From NCBI GenBank assembly GCA_035546855.1, contig DASZVY010000054.1, positions 26,958 through 90,957 of the forward strand: a DNA stretch of 64,000 nt, in the 5' to 3' direction. Position numbers and translations under genes: made by a program. This document shows, one piece after another, positions 25,170 to 33,404 of the stretch. Under the pieces are notes generated by a model. That model was given only the letters and a program-made list of their open reading frames with translations, made no database searches and had not been told where the DNA came from. Origin of the DNA: Nitrobacter sp035546855 (GTDB lineage: Bacteria; Pseudomonadota; Alphaproteobacteria; Rhizobiales; Xanthobacteraceae). The stretch's first letter is position 1, and the number at the start of each line of letters is the position of its first letter.

Positions 25170-28100
25170 TTAGCCTAGCCGTCCGGCGGCATGAGCCAGC
25201 AGGGTGTAGACCAGGCCTGTCTCCGATGTCAGATGGCTGCGGAGTTCGTCCGGTCCCCGTTCGTTACGCGCGACGTCGTCGAGCAGGCGTTCGAATTCGA
25301 CGATGTAGCGGTCGACGGTCTGCTTGAAGTTGCGGTCGGAACGATATTTCCGGGCGACTTCGTCAAAGGCCTTCTGTCCGGCCGGCGTGTAAAGCCGCTT
25401 GGTGAAGGCCTTGCGTTCGCCGCGCTGGTAGCGGTCCCACATTTCGGCGGCGAGATTGCCGTCCATCAGCCGGCCGATGTCGAGCGACAGCGACTCCAGC
25501 GGATCGGTCGGTGCGGGCGGTGGCACGGAACGGCCTCGCGGCGGCTCGCGATCGTGGCCGGTATCGGCCCGACTTAGCAAGTCGGACAGCCAGCCGTCGC
25601 GTCCCTGATCGGTGCTGGCCGGGCTCACCGGCGGCGCTTCGGTGCGGCGGGTCGAGGGGGTGCCGAGATCGGGCGGCGGCAGATTGGAGGCGCTGCCGGT
25701 GTCGCGCGCACGGGGCGCGGGCCGCGTCACGGTCTCGGCGCGGGCACCGCTACCGGACGCCGCCACCATCGCCGGCTCTTCCTCGCGCCGCGTACGGTTG
25801 GTGACCACGTCGAACCCATGTCCGTGGCGGGCCACGATCCGGTTCAATTCGGCAAGTGCTTCGATCTGGTCGACGATGACTTTCCGCATCTGGGCGGTGT
25901 TCTCCGCAGCCTCCTGCGGCATCTCGAGCACGCCGCGGCGCAGTTCGTTCCGCGTCGCTTCGAGCTCGTTGTGCATCTCCAGAGTCATCTGCTTCATGCC
26001 CTGCACGAGCGCGGCGAACTTGTCGGTCGACTGCTTCAGCATGGCGTCGGCCTCCTGGGTCGCCTGCCGATAGATCTCGGTCATGGTTTCCGACGTCAGG
26101 CGGCGCTCTTCCGCAGCCACCGTGCGGACGGCTTCAAACTGATGGCTGATCGCGGACGAGCCGGCGCCGGCCGTCTCCGCGACCACGCGCGCGATATCCC
26201 GTGCACGCTCCTCCGCCGCCGCGAGCGACTCGTCGAGCAAACCGGTAAACCGGGTGAGCCGCTGATCGAGATCGGCTGTGCGCAGATCGATCGTCGTAAT
26301 CAGCGATTCAAGCGTGGACTTGCGTTCGGCGACCGAGGTCGTCGTGGCGCGGTTGCTTTGTTCGACCAGGGCGGCCGCCTCGGCCAACGCCGACCCGTGC
26401 GACTCGAACTGGTGCGACAGCGCGCCGAGGTTTTCGAGCGTCTTGGCGGTCTTGGTCGTGAAGGCCGTCAACTGATCCTCGAGCGCCTGGGTCGCGATGC
26501 CGTTGCGCGAGGTGACTTCGTTCATTGTCGAGACGAAATCCGCCACGCGGGTGACGAGTGCGCGCTCCAGCGAGTTGAGGTTGTCGTGGGCGCCGGTGAG
26601 AACCTCCTGCAACAGGATATTGCCTTCGCGCAGGCGTTCGAAGAGCGCCACGGTGTCGGTCCGCAGGATCTTGCTGGTCTCCTGCATTTCCGAAACGGCG
26701 GCGATCGAGACCTGACGCGACTGTTCGATTGCGGAACGCGAGGTCTGCTCGAGCTCCTTGAGCGACTTGCTGACCGCGCCGGTCGCAAGCTCGCCGGCGC
26801 TGGTGATCGAGCGTGCCACGTCGGAACTGTTGGCAAGGATCGATTGCGAGAACGAGTTCCCGCGAAGCTCGATCGCCTTCAGCGCATCGGCCGTGGCGCG
26901 ATCGATATCGGTGGTGAGCTGATTGGTCTTCACGCCCAGCGCTTCGACCAGTGTGCCGCGCTTGCCGTCGATCATCTGCGAGAGGCGATCGGTCTGCTGC
27001 TGGATGTGGCTGACGATGTCGTCGGTCTTGCCGGTCATCGCCGAGCCGAAGCTGGTGCTGGCGGTCAGGATCGAACGCTCGATGTCGGCGGAGGTCGACT
27101 TGACCTTTGCGCTGGCCTCGTTCGAGGCAGTCACCAGCATGTTATGCGCGTTCTGTGCGCTGGATTGGATGGTTTCCGCTGAATTTGTCGTTGCGGCACC
27201 CAGTGAGTGCTCGATCTCAGCGGAGATCGACCGGATCTGCGTGGCGGCCTCCGTCGAGGTTGCGGCCAGCGTGGTCTGAGCTTCGCGGGCGCTCGACAGG
27301 ATCACGGAAGCGGTGTCGGCGCCTGCAGTCGATAGCGTGCGTTCGACGTCGCCGGCGAGCGACTTGAGGTGCGATGCGGCTTCCGTCGAAGCCGAAACCA
27401 GCGTGGTCTGAGCTTCGCGGGCGCTCGACAGGATCGAGGCAGCGGTATCGGCGCCTGCGGCCGACAACGTTCGCTCGACGTCGCTTGCCAGCGACTTGAC
27501 CTGGGACGCGGCTTCCGCGGAGGCGGCGACGAGAGTGGTTTGGGCGGCCCGCGCGCCGGCCAGGACCGTGTCCGTCGTGTTGGCGCCCGCGGCCGACAGC
27601 GTGCGCTCGATGTCGCCGGCGAGCGACTTGACCTGGTTGGATGCTTCGGTGGACGCGGCGATCAGCGCCGTCTGCGCAGCCCGCGCTCCGGCGAGCACCG
27701 AATCCGCGGTGTTGGTCCCCGCTGCCGACAAGGTCCGTTCGATGTCGGCGGACAGCGCCTTGATCTGGTTTGTGGTGTCGGTCGAGACAGTCAGCAGCGT
27801 CGTCTGCGCCTCGCGGGCATTGTTCACGAGAGAGGCTGCGGCGCTGCTTCCGACGGCGGTCAGGGCACGCTCCATTTCGCTCGACGTCAACTGCAATTGA
27901 GCGCCAACATCGCTGGAAACCGAGACGAGAGATTGCTGCGCGGCGCGCACGCCGGTCTGGATGGTTTCGCTGGTGTTGATGACGAGGTTCGTCAACGAGC
28001 GTTCCGCGTCCTCGACATGCGACCTGATGCCGAGCGACAGTTCCTCGGCGCGCGCCATCAGCGCATCGCTGGCCTGGCGGCCGCCCGATTCGAAGCGGCC

Positions 28101-30290
28101 GACCACGGCTTCGACGCGCGATCCCAGCAAGTCCTCGAATTGGGCGACGCGCGTCTCGATCTCGGCCGCTACCGCGCCCGCACGCTGATCGAGGCCCTGA
28201 TGAATGTCCTGGAACCGGGCCGTGACGGTGTTGGCCAGGTGTTCGCTCCGGCTGTCGATCGCCTCGGTCACGTTGGCGATCCGGCGGTCGATCGCCGCGA
28301 TGGCCTGGGTCGCGCCGTCCGTGAGCGAGGAGGCGAGATAGGTGAGGCGGCCGTCGATCGAACTGATCGCATGCGCGGCGCCGTCCGACAGCGACGACGA
28401 GAGGGCGCCGAGATGGTTCTCGATGGTCATCGTGACGGATTTCGCGCGCGCGTCGAAAGTCTGCTCGAGCATTCCCAGACGGCCGTTCACGCTTTCGTCG
28501 AACGATTTGATCTTCGTGTCGAGCGAACTGTCGAGGTTCGCGATCCGGGACTGCAGCGAGGTCTCGAACAGGCCGAGACGCTGATCCAGCGCGGCAACGA
28601 TCTCGCCGCCGTTCGACGTCACGCGCGTATCGAACGTATCGACGTAGGTTTTGAGGCTCTCGGAGATATCCTGGGTCCGCTGGCCGAGCCGCTCGACCAC
28701 TTCGCTGCCGTACGTTTTGACGGTGCGGTCGAATTCCGAGATGTGGCGCGTGATCAGGGCGCCCAGCGTACCGCTGTCCCGCGCGAACTTTTCGGCGAGT
28801 TCCGCGCCTTGCTGCCTGACGAGTTCGTCGAACGCGCTCATCTGCAGGCTGAGCGTATCGTGGGCGCTTTCGGTCTGATTGATGACCTTGGCCACCAGCG
28901 TGTTGACGGTCGTGTCGAGGGCGTCGCTGGCCTTGTCGCTGCTTGCCAGAATGCCCGTTGCCAGGCGATTGCCGGCTTCGTCGATCTTGTTGACGAGATC
29001 GTTGCTTCGCAGTTCCAGTTCGAGCAGCAGGGAATCGCTGGAGTTCTTCAGCGAGTCGTGAACCTGTTCGGTGCGGTCGGAAATGCCGTCGACGATCGAC
29101 GCCGATTTCTGTTCGAATTCGCCGGTGATGCGGTCGATGCGCTCATTGAGCATCTCGTGAACGCGATCGGCGAGATCGACGAATTCGTCGTGAACGTGGC
29201 CGGTCTTGAAATTGAGGCTGCTCGTCAGCCGCTCGCTGGCATCGAGCACCGCGCGGGTCGTTTCGGCGCTGGCTTCCTCGAGACGGTCGAGAAGATCGCC
29301 GCCGCGCTCGCCAAGCGCGAGGATCATGTTGTCGCCCGCGTTGCTGAGCGCCGTCGTGATGTGCGCGCCGCGCTCTTCGAGAGCGCCGGTGATGCTCTTG
29401 GCGACTTCGTCGACGCGCGATGCGATCGCATCGCTGATCAGGGCGATGTCGTGGCGCAGGTCGATCTGCACGCCGGAAATCGCGCTGCGGACCTGCTCGG
29501 CCTGGCCGACGAGGTTGTCGCGTTGATGGGCGATGTCCTGGAGCAGGGCGCGGATGCGCACCTCGTTGTCGGAATAGGCGCGCTCCAGCGCTGCAACCTC
29601 GTTCGCGACGAGCGCTTCGAGTTCGCCGGCGCGGGCGATCGCACGTTCCACGCCGTCGCCCATGGCGGCGACCTCGCGGCGGATCGCCTGTCCGACCGTC
29701 ACCATCGAGTCGCTGGCGGTGCCCTCGGGCTCGGAGAAGCGGATCGCGACCTGGGCCATGGACTGCGCGATCATGCGCAGTTCCTGCCCGCGCCAGACGA
29801 GGCTGGCGAGGAAATAGAACAGCAGGACGGGGGCGAAGAACAACGCGATCAGACCGGCGAGAGCAAGCGTGCCGCCGCTGCCCTGGCCGATCACGGCCTT
29901 CAGGGACGGCAGGAAACCGATCGTCAGCAGGCCGGCGCCAGCAAGCCAGACAACGGCAAAAAGCGTGGCGAGCGTGTAGATGTTGCGGGCGGGGCGGCCC
30001 TTCTGGATGGCCTGCAGAATCTGGCCGATCGTCTCACGGTCGTCGTTGGCAGGGCGGCGGCTGAAATGCGGCTCTTCGATCGCATCGAATGAGGGCCGTT
30101 CGGTCGTGGAATGAGTCTCGAATTTCTCGCCATAGCCATCTGCGGGTGACGGAATCGGCGGAGCCGCATCATGGCGGGCTGCAGCCTGATCGAGATCGGT
30201 CGCAGGCGCTTCACCGATGTTGAGCGCTTCCTGAATGGCAGAAAGAGCGACTTCGGTGGGATCTTTGACCTTCTTGGGATTGTTCGCCAT
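25170..30290 (-). CDS. Giant coiled-coil membrane protein, GPR/RgsE-like polar growth factor
   Basis: A 1,706-aa protein. The N-terminal ~100 residues are cytoplasmic-looking, followed by two transmembrane helices at about 105-127 and 140-166. Then comes a very long helical region with apolipoprotein-like repeats, a low-complexity linker, and a compact C-terminal domain (about 1600-1706, with MWDRYQRGERKAFTKRL). This is the architecture of the Growth Pole Ring protein of Agrobacterium and RgsE of Sinorhizobium, which organise polar growth in Rhizobiales. Those relatives are of similar large size. Part of the helical region is a 44-residue tandem repeat. The ATG at 30290 gives MANNPKKVKD; earlier starts add Arg/Cys-rich noise. 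Upstream is a CtrA-type site. Orthology is inferred from architecture, not from an alignment. Confidence 0.8.
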   Translation of the reverse strand: MANNPKKVKDPTEVALSAIQEALNIGEAPATDLDQAAARHDAAPPIPSPADGYGEKFETHSTTERPSFDAIEEPHFSRRPANDDRETIGQILQAIQKGRPARNIYTLATLFAVVWLAGAGLLTIGFLPSLKAVIGQGSGGTLALAGLIALFFAPVLLFYFLASLVWRGQELRMIAQSMAQVAIRFSEPEGTASDSMVTVGQAIRREVAAMGDGVERAIARAGELEALVANEVAALERAYSDNEVRIRALLQDIAHQRDNLVGQAEQVRSAISGVQIDLRHDIALISDAIASRVDEVAKSITGALEERGAHITTALSNAGDNMILALGERGGDLLDRLEEASAETTRAVLDASERLTSSLNFKTGHVHDEFVDLADRVHEMLNERIDRITGEFEQKSASIVDGISDRTEQVHDSLKNSSDSLLLELELRSNDLVNKIDEAGNRLATGILASSDKASDALDTTVNTLVAKVINQTESAHDTLSLQMSAFDELVRQQGAELAEKFARDSGTLGALITRHISEFDRTVKTYGSEVVERLGQRTQDISESLKTYVDTFDTRVTSNGGEIVAALDQRLGLFETSLQSRIANLDSSLDTKIKSFDESVNGRLGMLEQTFDARAKSVTMTIENHLGALSSSLSDGAAHAISSIDGRLTYLASSLTDGATQAIAAIDRRIANVTEAIDSRSEHLANTVTARFQDIHQGLDQRAGAVAAEIETRVAQFEDLLGSRVEAVVGRFESGGRQASDALMARAEELSLGIRSHVEDAERSLTNLVINTSETIQTGVRAAQQSLVSVSSDVGAQLQLTSSEMERALTAVGSSAAASLVNNAREAQTTLLTVSTDTTNQIKALSADIERTLSAAGTNTADSVLAGARAAQTALIAASTEASNQVKSLAGDIERTLSAAGANTTDTVLAGARAAQTTLVAASAEAASQVKSLASDVERTLSAAGADTAASILSSAREAQTTLVSASTEAASHLKSLAGDVERTLSTAGADTASVILSSAREAQTTLAATSTEAATQIRSISAEIEHSLGAATTNSAETIQSSAQNAHNMLVTASNEASAKVKSTSADIERSILTASTSFGSAMTGKTDDIVSHIQQQTDRLSQMIDGKRGTLVEALGVKTNQLTTDIDRATADALKAIELRGNSFSQSILANSSDVARSITSAGELATGAVSKSLKELEQTSRSAIEQSRQVSIAAVSEMQETSKILRTDTVALFERLREGNILLQEVLTGAHDNLNSLERALVTRVADFVSTMNEVTSRNGIATQALEDQLTAFTTKTAKTLENLGALSHQFESHGSALAEAAALVEQSNRATTTSVAERKSTLESLITTIDLRTADLDQRLTRFTGLLDESLAAAEERARDIARVVAETAGAGSSAISHQFEAVRTVAAEERRLTSETMTEIYRQATQEADAMLKQSTDKFAALVQGMKQMTLEMHNELEATRNELRRGVLEMPQEAAENTAQMRKVIVDQIEALAELNRIVARHGHGFDVVTNRTRREEEPAMVAASGSGARAETVTRPAPRARDTGSASNLPPPDLGTPSTRRTEAPPVSPASTDQGRDGWLSDLLSRADTGHDREPPRGRSVPPPAPTDPLESLSLDIGRLMDGNLAAEMWDRYQRGERKAFTKRLYTPAGQKAFDEVARKYRSDRNFKQTVDRYIVEFERLLDDVARNERGPDELRSHLTSETGLVYTLLAHAAGRLG
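27040..27960 (-). repeat. 132-bp (44-aa) tandem coding repeats inside the giant protein
   Basis: About seven successive units of 44 residues share a core such as VERTLSAAGADTAASILSS followed by AREAQTTLVSAST. The best matching units, around 27295-27700, are nearly identical at the DNA level, with a period of 132 bp. Outer units are more diverged. The unit length of four 11-residue turns is typical of apolipoprotein-like amphipathic helices. Unit number may vary between strains and may collapse in short-read assemblies. Confidence 0.85.
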
Positions 30291-30665
30291 GTGCAGTCCA
30301 CGCTCTCGTGTTACGCAACCGGATTCGCGATCGCAGCGGCAATCTCGCGCACCGGCCCTGAGCCCCTGGCCAACCGCAAGCGAGGCCGACCAAGCTGCCA
30401 GCCTTGTCTGCCACTTCCGCAAACATCCTATTGGCTTGGCGTCTCGAATGAAATGGTCGCGATTAATACAATCTTAATCATCGTTAACGGCAAACGCTGG
30501 TAACCGCCTCCAGTTGCTCCAAATTATCGGATGACCCGCCGAATCGGGCGAAAGCTCGATGGAACCCGGTTCTGTACGCGAAACGTTCCGTTAACCAGCG
30601 CCGTGATTGGCTGGACCGGGTCCGCCGTGGGCAAAACGCCCGTAGCGGCCGTTTGGGTCATCGCC
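30291..30665. other. Divergent intergenic region between giant coiled-coil gene and Hpt gene
   Basis: 375 bp without a convincing gene. The part near 30450-30530 is AT-richer than its surroundings and contains three TTAA-type half sites: 30463-30466, 30474-30477 and 30484-30488. Another GTTAAC lies near 30591. Open frames crossing it lack ribosome sites and family similarity. It probably holds the promoters of both neighbours. Confidence 0.6.
30463..30478. promoter_or_regulatory. CtrA-type binding site (TTAA-N7-TTAA)
   Basis: TTAA at 30463-30466, seven bases, then TTAA at 30474-30477 match the full CtrA recognition pattern. A further TTAAC at 30484 is spaced by six. The site lies 173 bp upstream of the giant protein start and about 190 bp upstream of the Hpt start, so either gene could be the target. 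CtrA controls cell-cycle and polarity genes in alphaproteobacteria, which fits a polar growth protein and a phosphotransfer protein. Confidence 0.55.
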
Positions 30666-31040
30666 ATGCCGTTTCACATCGAGCAGGTTGCCTGGATGCC
30701 GTCTCCTCCCCTTGTGCCGGACGACGGTCCGATCGACTTTGCGCACCTTCGGACCATGACTCTGGGCGACGCTCGCCTTGAGCGCGAGGTTCTGGCGATG
30801 TTCGCGGCCCAGGCGGCCGAACTGGGGGCTGCGCTGGCCGCACTTCCGGCCGACACGGCCGCGCTTGCCCACAAACTCAAGGGCTCGGCCCGCGCGGTCG
30901 GCGCGTTTCGTGTTGCTGAGGCGGCCTCCGATCTCGAGACCGCGGCGAGGACGGACGGCGCCGCCGTTGCCCTTGCGGCGTTAAAGGAGACGCTCCGCGA
31001 GGCTTGCGAGGCCATCGGCGCGCGGTTGAATCGCTCCTGA
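30666..31040 (+). CDS. Hpt (histidine phosphotransfer) domain protein
   Basis: A 124-aa single-domain helical protein. The phospho-acceptor histidine lies in LAHKLKGSARAVGA (about His69), the classic Hpt motif, and the following helix EAASDLETAA packs in the four-helix bundle. Such proteins pass phosphate between hybrid kinases and response regulators. Starts at 30666 (MPFHIEQ) and 30696 (MPSPPLV) are both possible; an upstream frame to 30531 is not family-like. No kinase or regulator is adjacent, so its partners are unknown. The shared upstream region holds a CtrA-type site. Confidence 0.85.
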   Translation: MPFHIEQVAWMPSPPLVPDDGPIDFAHLRTMTLGDARLEREVLAMFAAQAAELGAALAALPADTAALAHKLKGSARAVGAFRVAEAASDLETAARTDGAAVALAALKETLREACEAIGARLNRS

Positions 31041-31167
31041 ACCGGGGAACGAGGATATTCCCGACGAGGCGCTTGCTTCTGGGGCCACGAGTGCTGGCGC
31101 TGGCCGGATCGACCCGTTATAGGACAGCGGGACCTTCCCTGATTGACATCCGGCAGCACGAGAACCC

Positions 31168-31488
31168 ATGACCAAGATCAATTTTGTCGACCATTCCGGC
31201 GAAACCCGCACAGTTGACGTCGAGAACGGCGCGACAGTGATGGAGGCGGCGATCCGCAATGCCGTTCCCGGCATCGAGGCCGAGTGCGGCGGCGCCTGCG
31301 CCTGCGCCACGTGTCACGTCTATGTCGACGAAGCATGGACCGACAAGGTCGGCAAGCCGACGCCGATGGAGGAGGACATGCTGGATTTCGGATTCGACGT
31401 ACGGCCGAACTCGCGGCTGTCATGTCAGATCAAGGTCACCGACGAACTGAACGGCCTCGTGGTGACGACGCCGGAACGTCAGGCGTAA
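31168..31488 (+). CDS. 2Fe-2S ferredoxin, adrenodoxin type
   Basis: A 106-aa soluble electron carrier. Cluster ligands fit C-x5-C-x2-C-xn-C: Cys40, Cys46, Cys49 and Cys86, with an extra Cys44 between. The region AECGGACACATCHVYV is typical of vertebrate-type and P450-partner ferredoxins such as putidaredoxin and palustrisredoxin. A ferredoxin-NADP reductase gene follows at 32153 on the same strand, separated by one opposite-strand thioesterase gene. It could supply a cytochrome P450 or Fe-S assembly; no P450 is in the window. Confidence 0.93.
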   Translation: MTKINFVDHSGETRTVDVENGATVMEAAIRNAVPGIEAECGGACACATCHVYVDEAWTDKVGKPTPMEEDMLDFGFDVRPNSRLSCQIKVTDELNGLVVTTPERQA

Positions 31489-31527
31489 ACGCCGCCCATC
31501 CTCGTCACGCCTCGTCGGTATCGCGCA

Positions 31528-32055
31528 TCATGCGCTCGCGGCCGTCCGCATCCGCCAGCGCTCGAAGTTGCGCAGGATTTCGTCCGTGAGCGGCGTCGGC
31601 CGCCGCGTGACCTCGTCGATCAGCACGGTCGTCGCCTGCGCCGACGCCACGCAACGTCCGTCCGAAAACACCACCTGATCGAACGTCACCGAGGTGCGTC
31701 CGAACCGCACGACGCCAAGCCCGAGTTCGATGGTGCCGGGCCAGTGCAACTCGCCGCGAAAATGCATGTCGAGGCGAACCATCACCCAGCCGAGTCCCGG
31801 CGGCATCAGGCCCATGCTCCTGTCCTTCACCAGTGTGACACGGCCGGTTTCGAAGTAGACCGCGTAGCTCGCGTTGTTGACGTGCTGGTTGGGATCGAGA
31901 TCGCCGAACCGCACGTTGTCGGTCAGGCGATAAGGATAGTCGTCGAGGCGCGGCACGGCACGGGCAGGTGCATTCACAGGCAAGAACTCCAAATAGCCCG
32001 CTTTTACAGCCTTTTTGACCAACTCTCGCAAGAGGGCACGCGGAATGGCAGGCAT
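31528..32055 (-). CDS. Acyl-CoA thioesterase, hotdog fold (4HBT/FatM-like)
   Basis: A 175-aa hotdog-fold protein. The motif DNVRFGDLDPNQHVNNASYAV near residue 55 carries the Asp and Asn-His expected for 4-hydroxybenzoyl-CoA thioesterase-like enzymes, followed by RLDMHFRGELHWPG and FDQVVF strands. It should hydrolyse short or medium acyl-CoA. A strong purine run about 8 bases before the ATG at 32055 supports that start over 32079. It lies between ferredoxin and reductase genes but on the other strand, so it is not part of their operon. Confidence 0.85.
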   Translation of the reverse strand: MPAIPRALLRELVKKAVKAGYLEFLPVNAPARAVPRLDDYPYRLTDNVRFGDLDPNQHVNNASYAVYFETGRVTLVKDRSMGLMPPGLGWVMVRLDMHFRGELHWPGTIELGLGVVRFGRTSVTFDQVVFSDGRCVASAQATTVLIDEVTRRPTPLTDEILRNFERWRMRTAASA

Positions 32056-32152
32056 ATTACGCCTTCCCTCAAACCGCATGGTTGGCTAGACAACAGGCTG
32101 CGGCGGGCATTGCCCGCTCTGCCGCGATGGTTGCAACGGAAAAGAAGCTGAC

Positions 32153-33181
32153 ATGAGCGAAGCGATCAAGACGGATGTGCTGATTATCGGTGCGGGCCCT
32201 TGCGGACTGTTTGCCGTGTTCGAACTGGGTCTGCTCGACATGAAGGTGCATCTTGTCGACATTCTCGACAAGATCGGCGGCCAGTGCGCCGAGCTCTATC
32301 CGGAAAAGCCGATCTACGACATTCCCGGCATCCCGCTCGTCACCGGCCAGGGCCTCACCGACGCGCTGATGGAGCAGATCAAGCCGTTCAGCCCGACCTT
32401 CCATCTCAACGAGATGGTGGAGAGCATCGAGAAGATCGGCGATCCCGGATTCCGCGTCACCACCGACGCCGGCAAGGTGTTCGAGTGCAAGGTCGTCGTG
32501 GTGTCCGCCGGCGGCGGCTCGTTCCAGCCCAAGCGTCCGCCGGTGCCGGGCATCGAGGCGTATGAAAACACCTCGGTGTTCTACGCCGTGCGCAAGATGG
32601 AGCATTTCCGCGACAAGGAGATCCTGATTGTCGGCGGCGGCGATTCTGCGCTCGACTGGACGCTCAACCTGCATCCGCTGGCGAAGCGCATCACGCTCTT
32701 GCACCGGCGCGACGATTTCCGCGCGGCGCCCCATAGCGTCGAGCAGATGCGCAAGCTCGTCGCCGATGGCAGGATGGACCTGAAGATCGGTCAGGTCACG
32801 GAACTGGAGGGCAGCAGCGGCCAGCTCTCGGGCGCGCATGTGAAGGGCAGCGACAACGCGATGTCGAAGGTCAGTTGCGATACCATGCTTCCGTTCTTCG
32901 GTTTGACGATGAAACTCGGCCCGGTCGCGAACTGGGGCCTGCAGCTCGAGAACAATCTCATCCCGGTGGAGACGGCGTCGTTCGAAACCAACGTGCCCGG
33001 CATCTTCGCGATCGGCGACATCAACACCTATCCCGGCAAGCTGAAGCTGATTCTCTCCGGCTTCCACGAGGGCGCGCTGATGGCGCAGAAGGCGCACCGC
33101 TACGTCTATCCGGACAAGCGGCTGGTGTTCCAGTACACCACCTCGTCGTCGAGTCTGCAGAAGAAGCTCGGGGTGAACTGA
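32153..33181 (+). CDS. Ferredoxin/flavodoxin-NADP+ reductase, thioredoxin-reductase-like type
   Basis: A 342-aa flavoprotein. The FAD motif IIGAGPCGLFAVFELG is at the N-terminus, the NADPH motif VGGGDSALDW is near residue 160, and the late FAD contact FAIGDINTYPGK is present. The redox-active CxxC of thioredoxin reductase is absent, which defines the TrxR-like FNR group found in Rhodopseudomonas, Bacillus and green sulfur bacteria. It would exchange electrons between NADPH and the nearby ferredoxin. The length and sequence style are very close to what is known for R. palustris FNR. Confidence 0.93.
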   Translation: MSEAIKTDVLIIGAGPCGLFAVFELGLLDMKVHLVDILDKIGGQCAELYPEKPIYDIPGIPLVTGQGLTDALMEQIKPFSPTFHLNEMVESIEKIGDPGFRVTTDAGKVFECKVVVVSAGGGSFQPKRPPVPGIEAYENTSVFYAVRKMEHFRDKEILIVGGGDSALDWTLNLHPLAKRITLLHRRDDFRAAPHSVEQMRKLVADGRMDLKIGQVTELEGSSGQLSGAHVKGSDNAMSKVSCDTMLPFFGLTMKLGPVANWGLQLENNLIPVETASFETNVPGIFAIGDINTYPGKLKLILSGFHEGALMAQKAHRYVYPDKRLVFQYTTSSSSLQKKLGVN

Positions 33182-33404
33182 CGAGGCGAGCGGGCTGAGG
33201 GGCCGCGCCACGTTGCGGCAAACCTGAGGCAGCGATCATCGGACCGAAGTTTTGGTGCGGCGAAACCGCGAGCGGCGTCCCGGCGGCTTTCCGATCAGCG
33301 GCGCGCGAGCGACTCGCTGTATCGAACCCGCGTCAAGGTGAACGGCGCGGCCAACGCCTTCCCGAGGGAAGATCGGATGGTCGCGCCGTTGCGCATCGTC
33401 GTCC

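Noticed and set aside
27040..27960. Periodic 132-bp repeats as a CRISPR array
   Set aside because: Repeats are in one open reading frame with 44-residue period and no unique spacers between identical short repeats.
27369..30092. Open frame of 907 codons on the + strand opposite the giant coiled-coil gene
   Set aside because: It is antisense to a well-supported protein with two membrane helices and repeats. Its sequence is Arg/Gly/Asp-rich and repetitive as a mirror of the repeats, with no domain.
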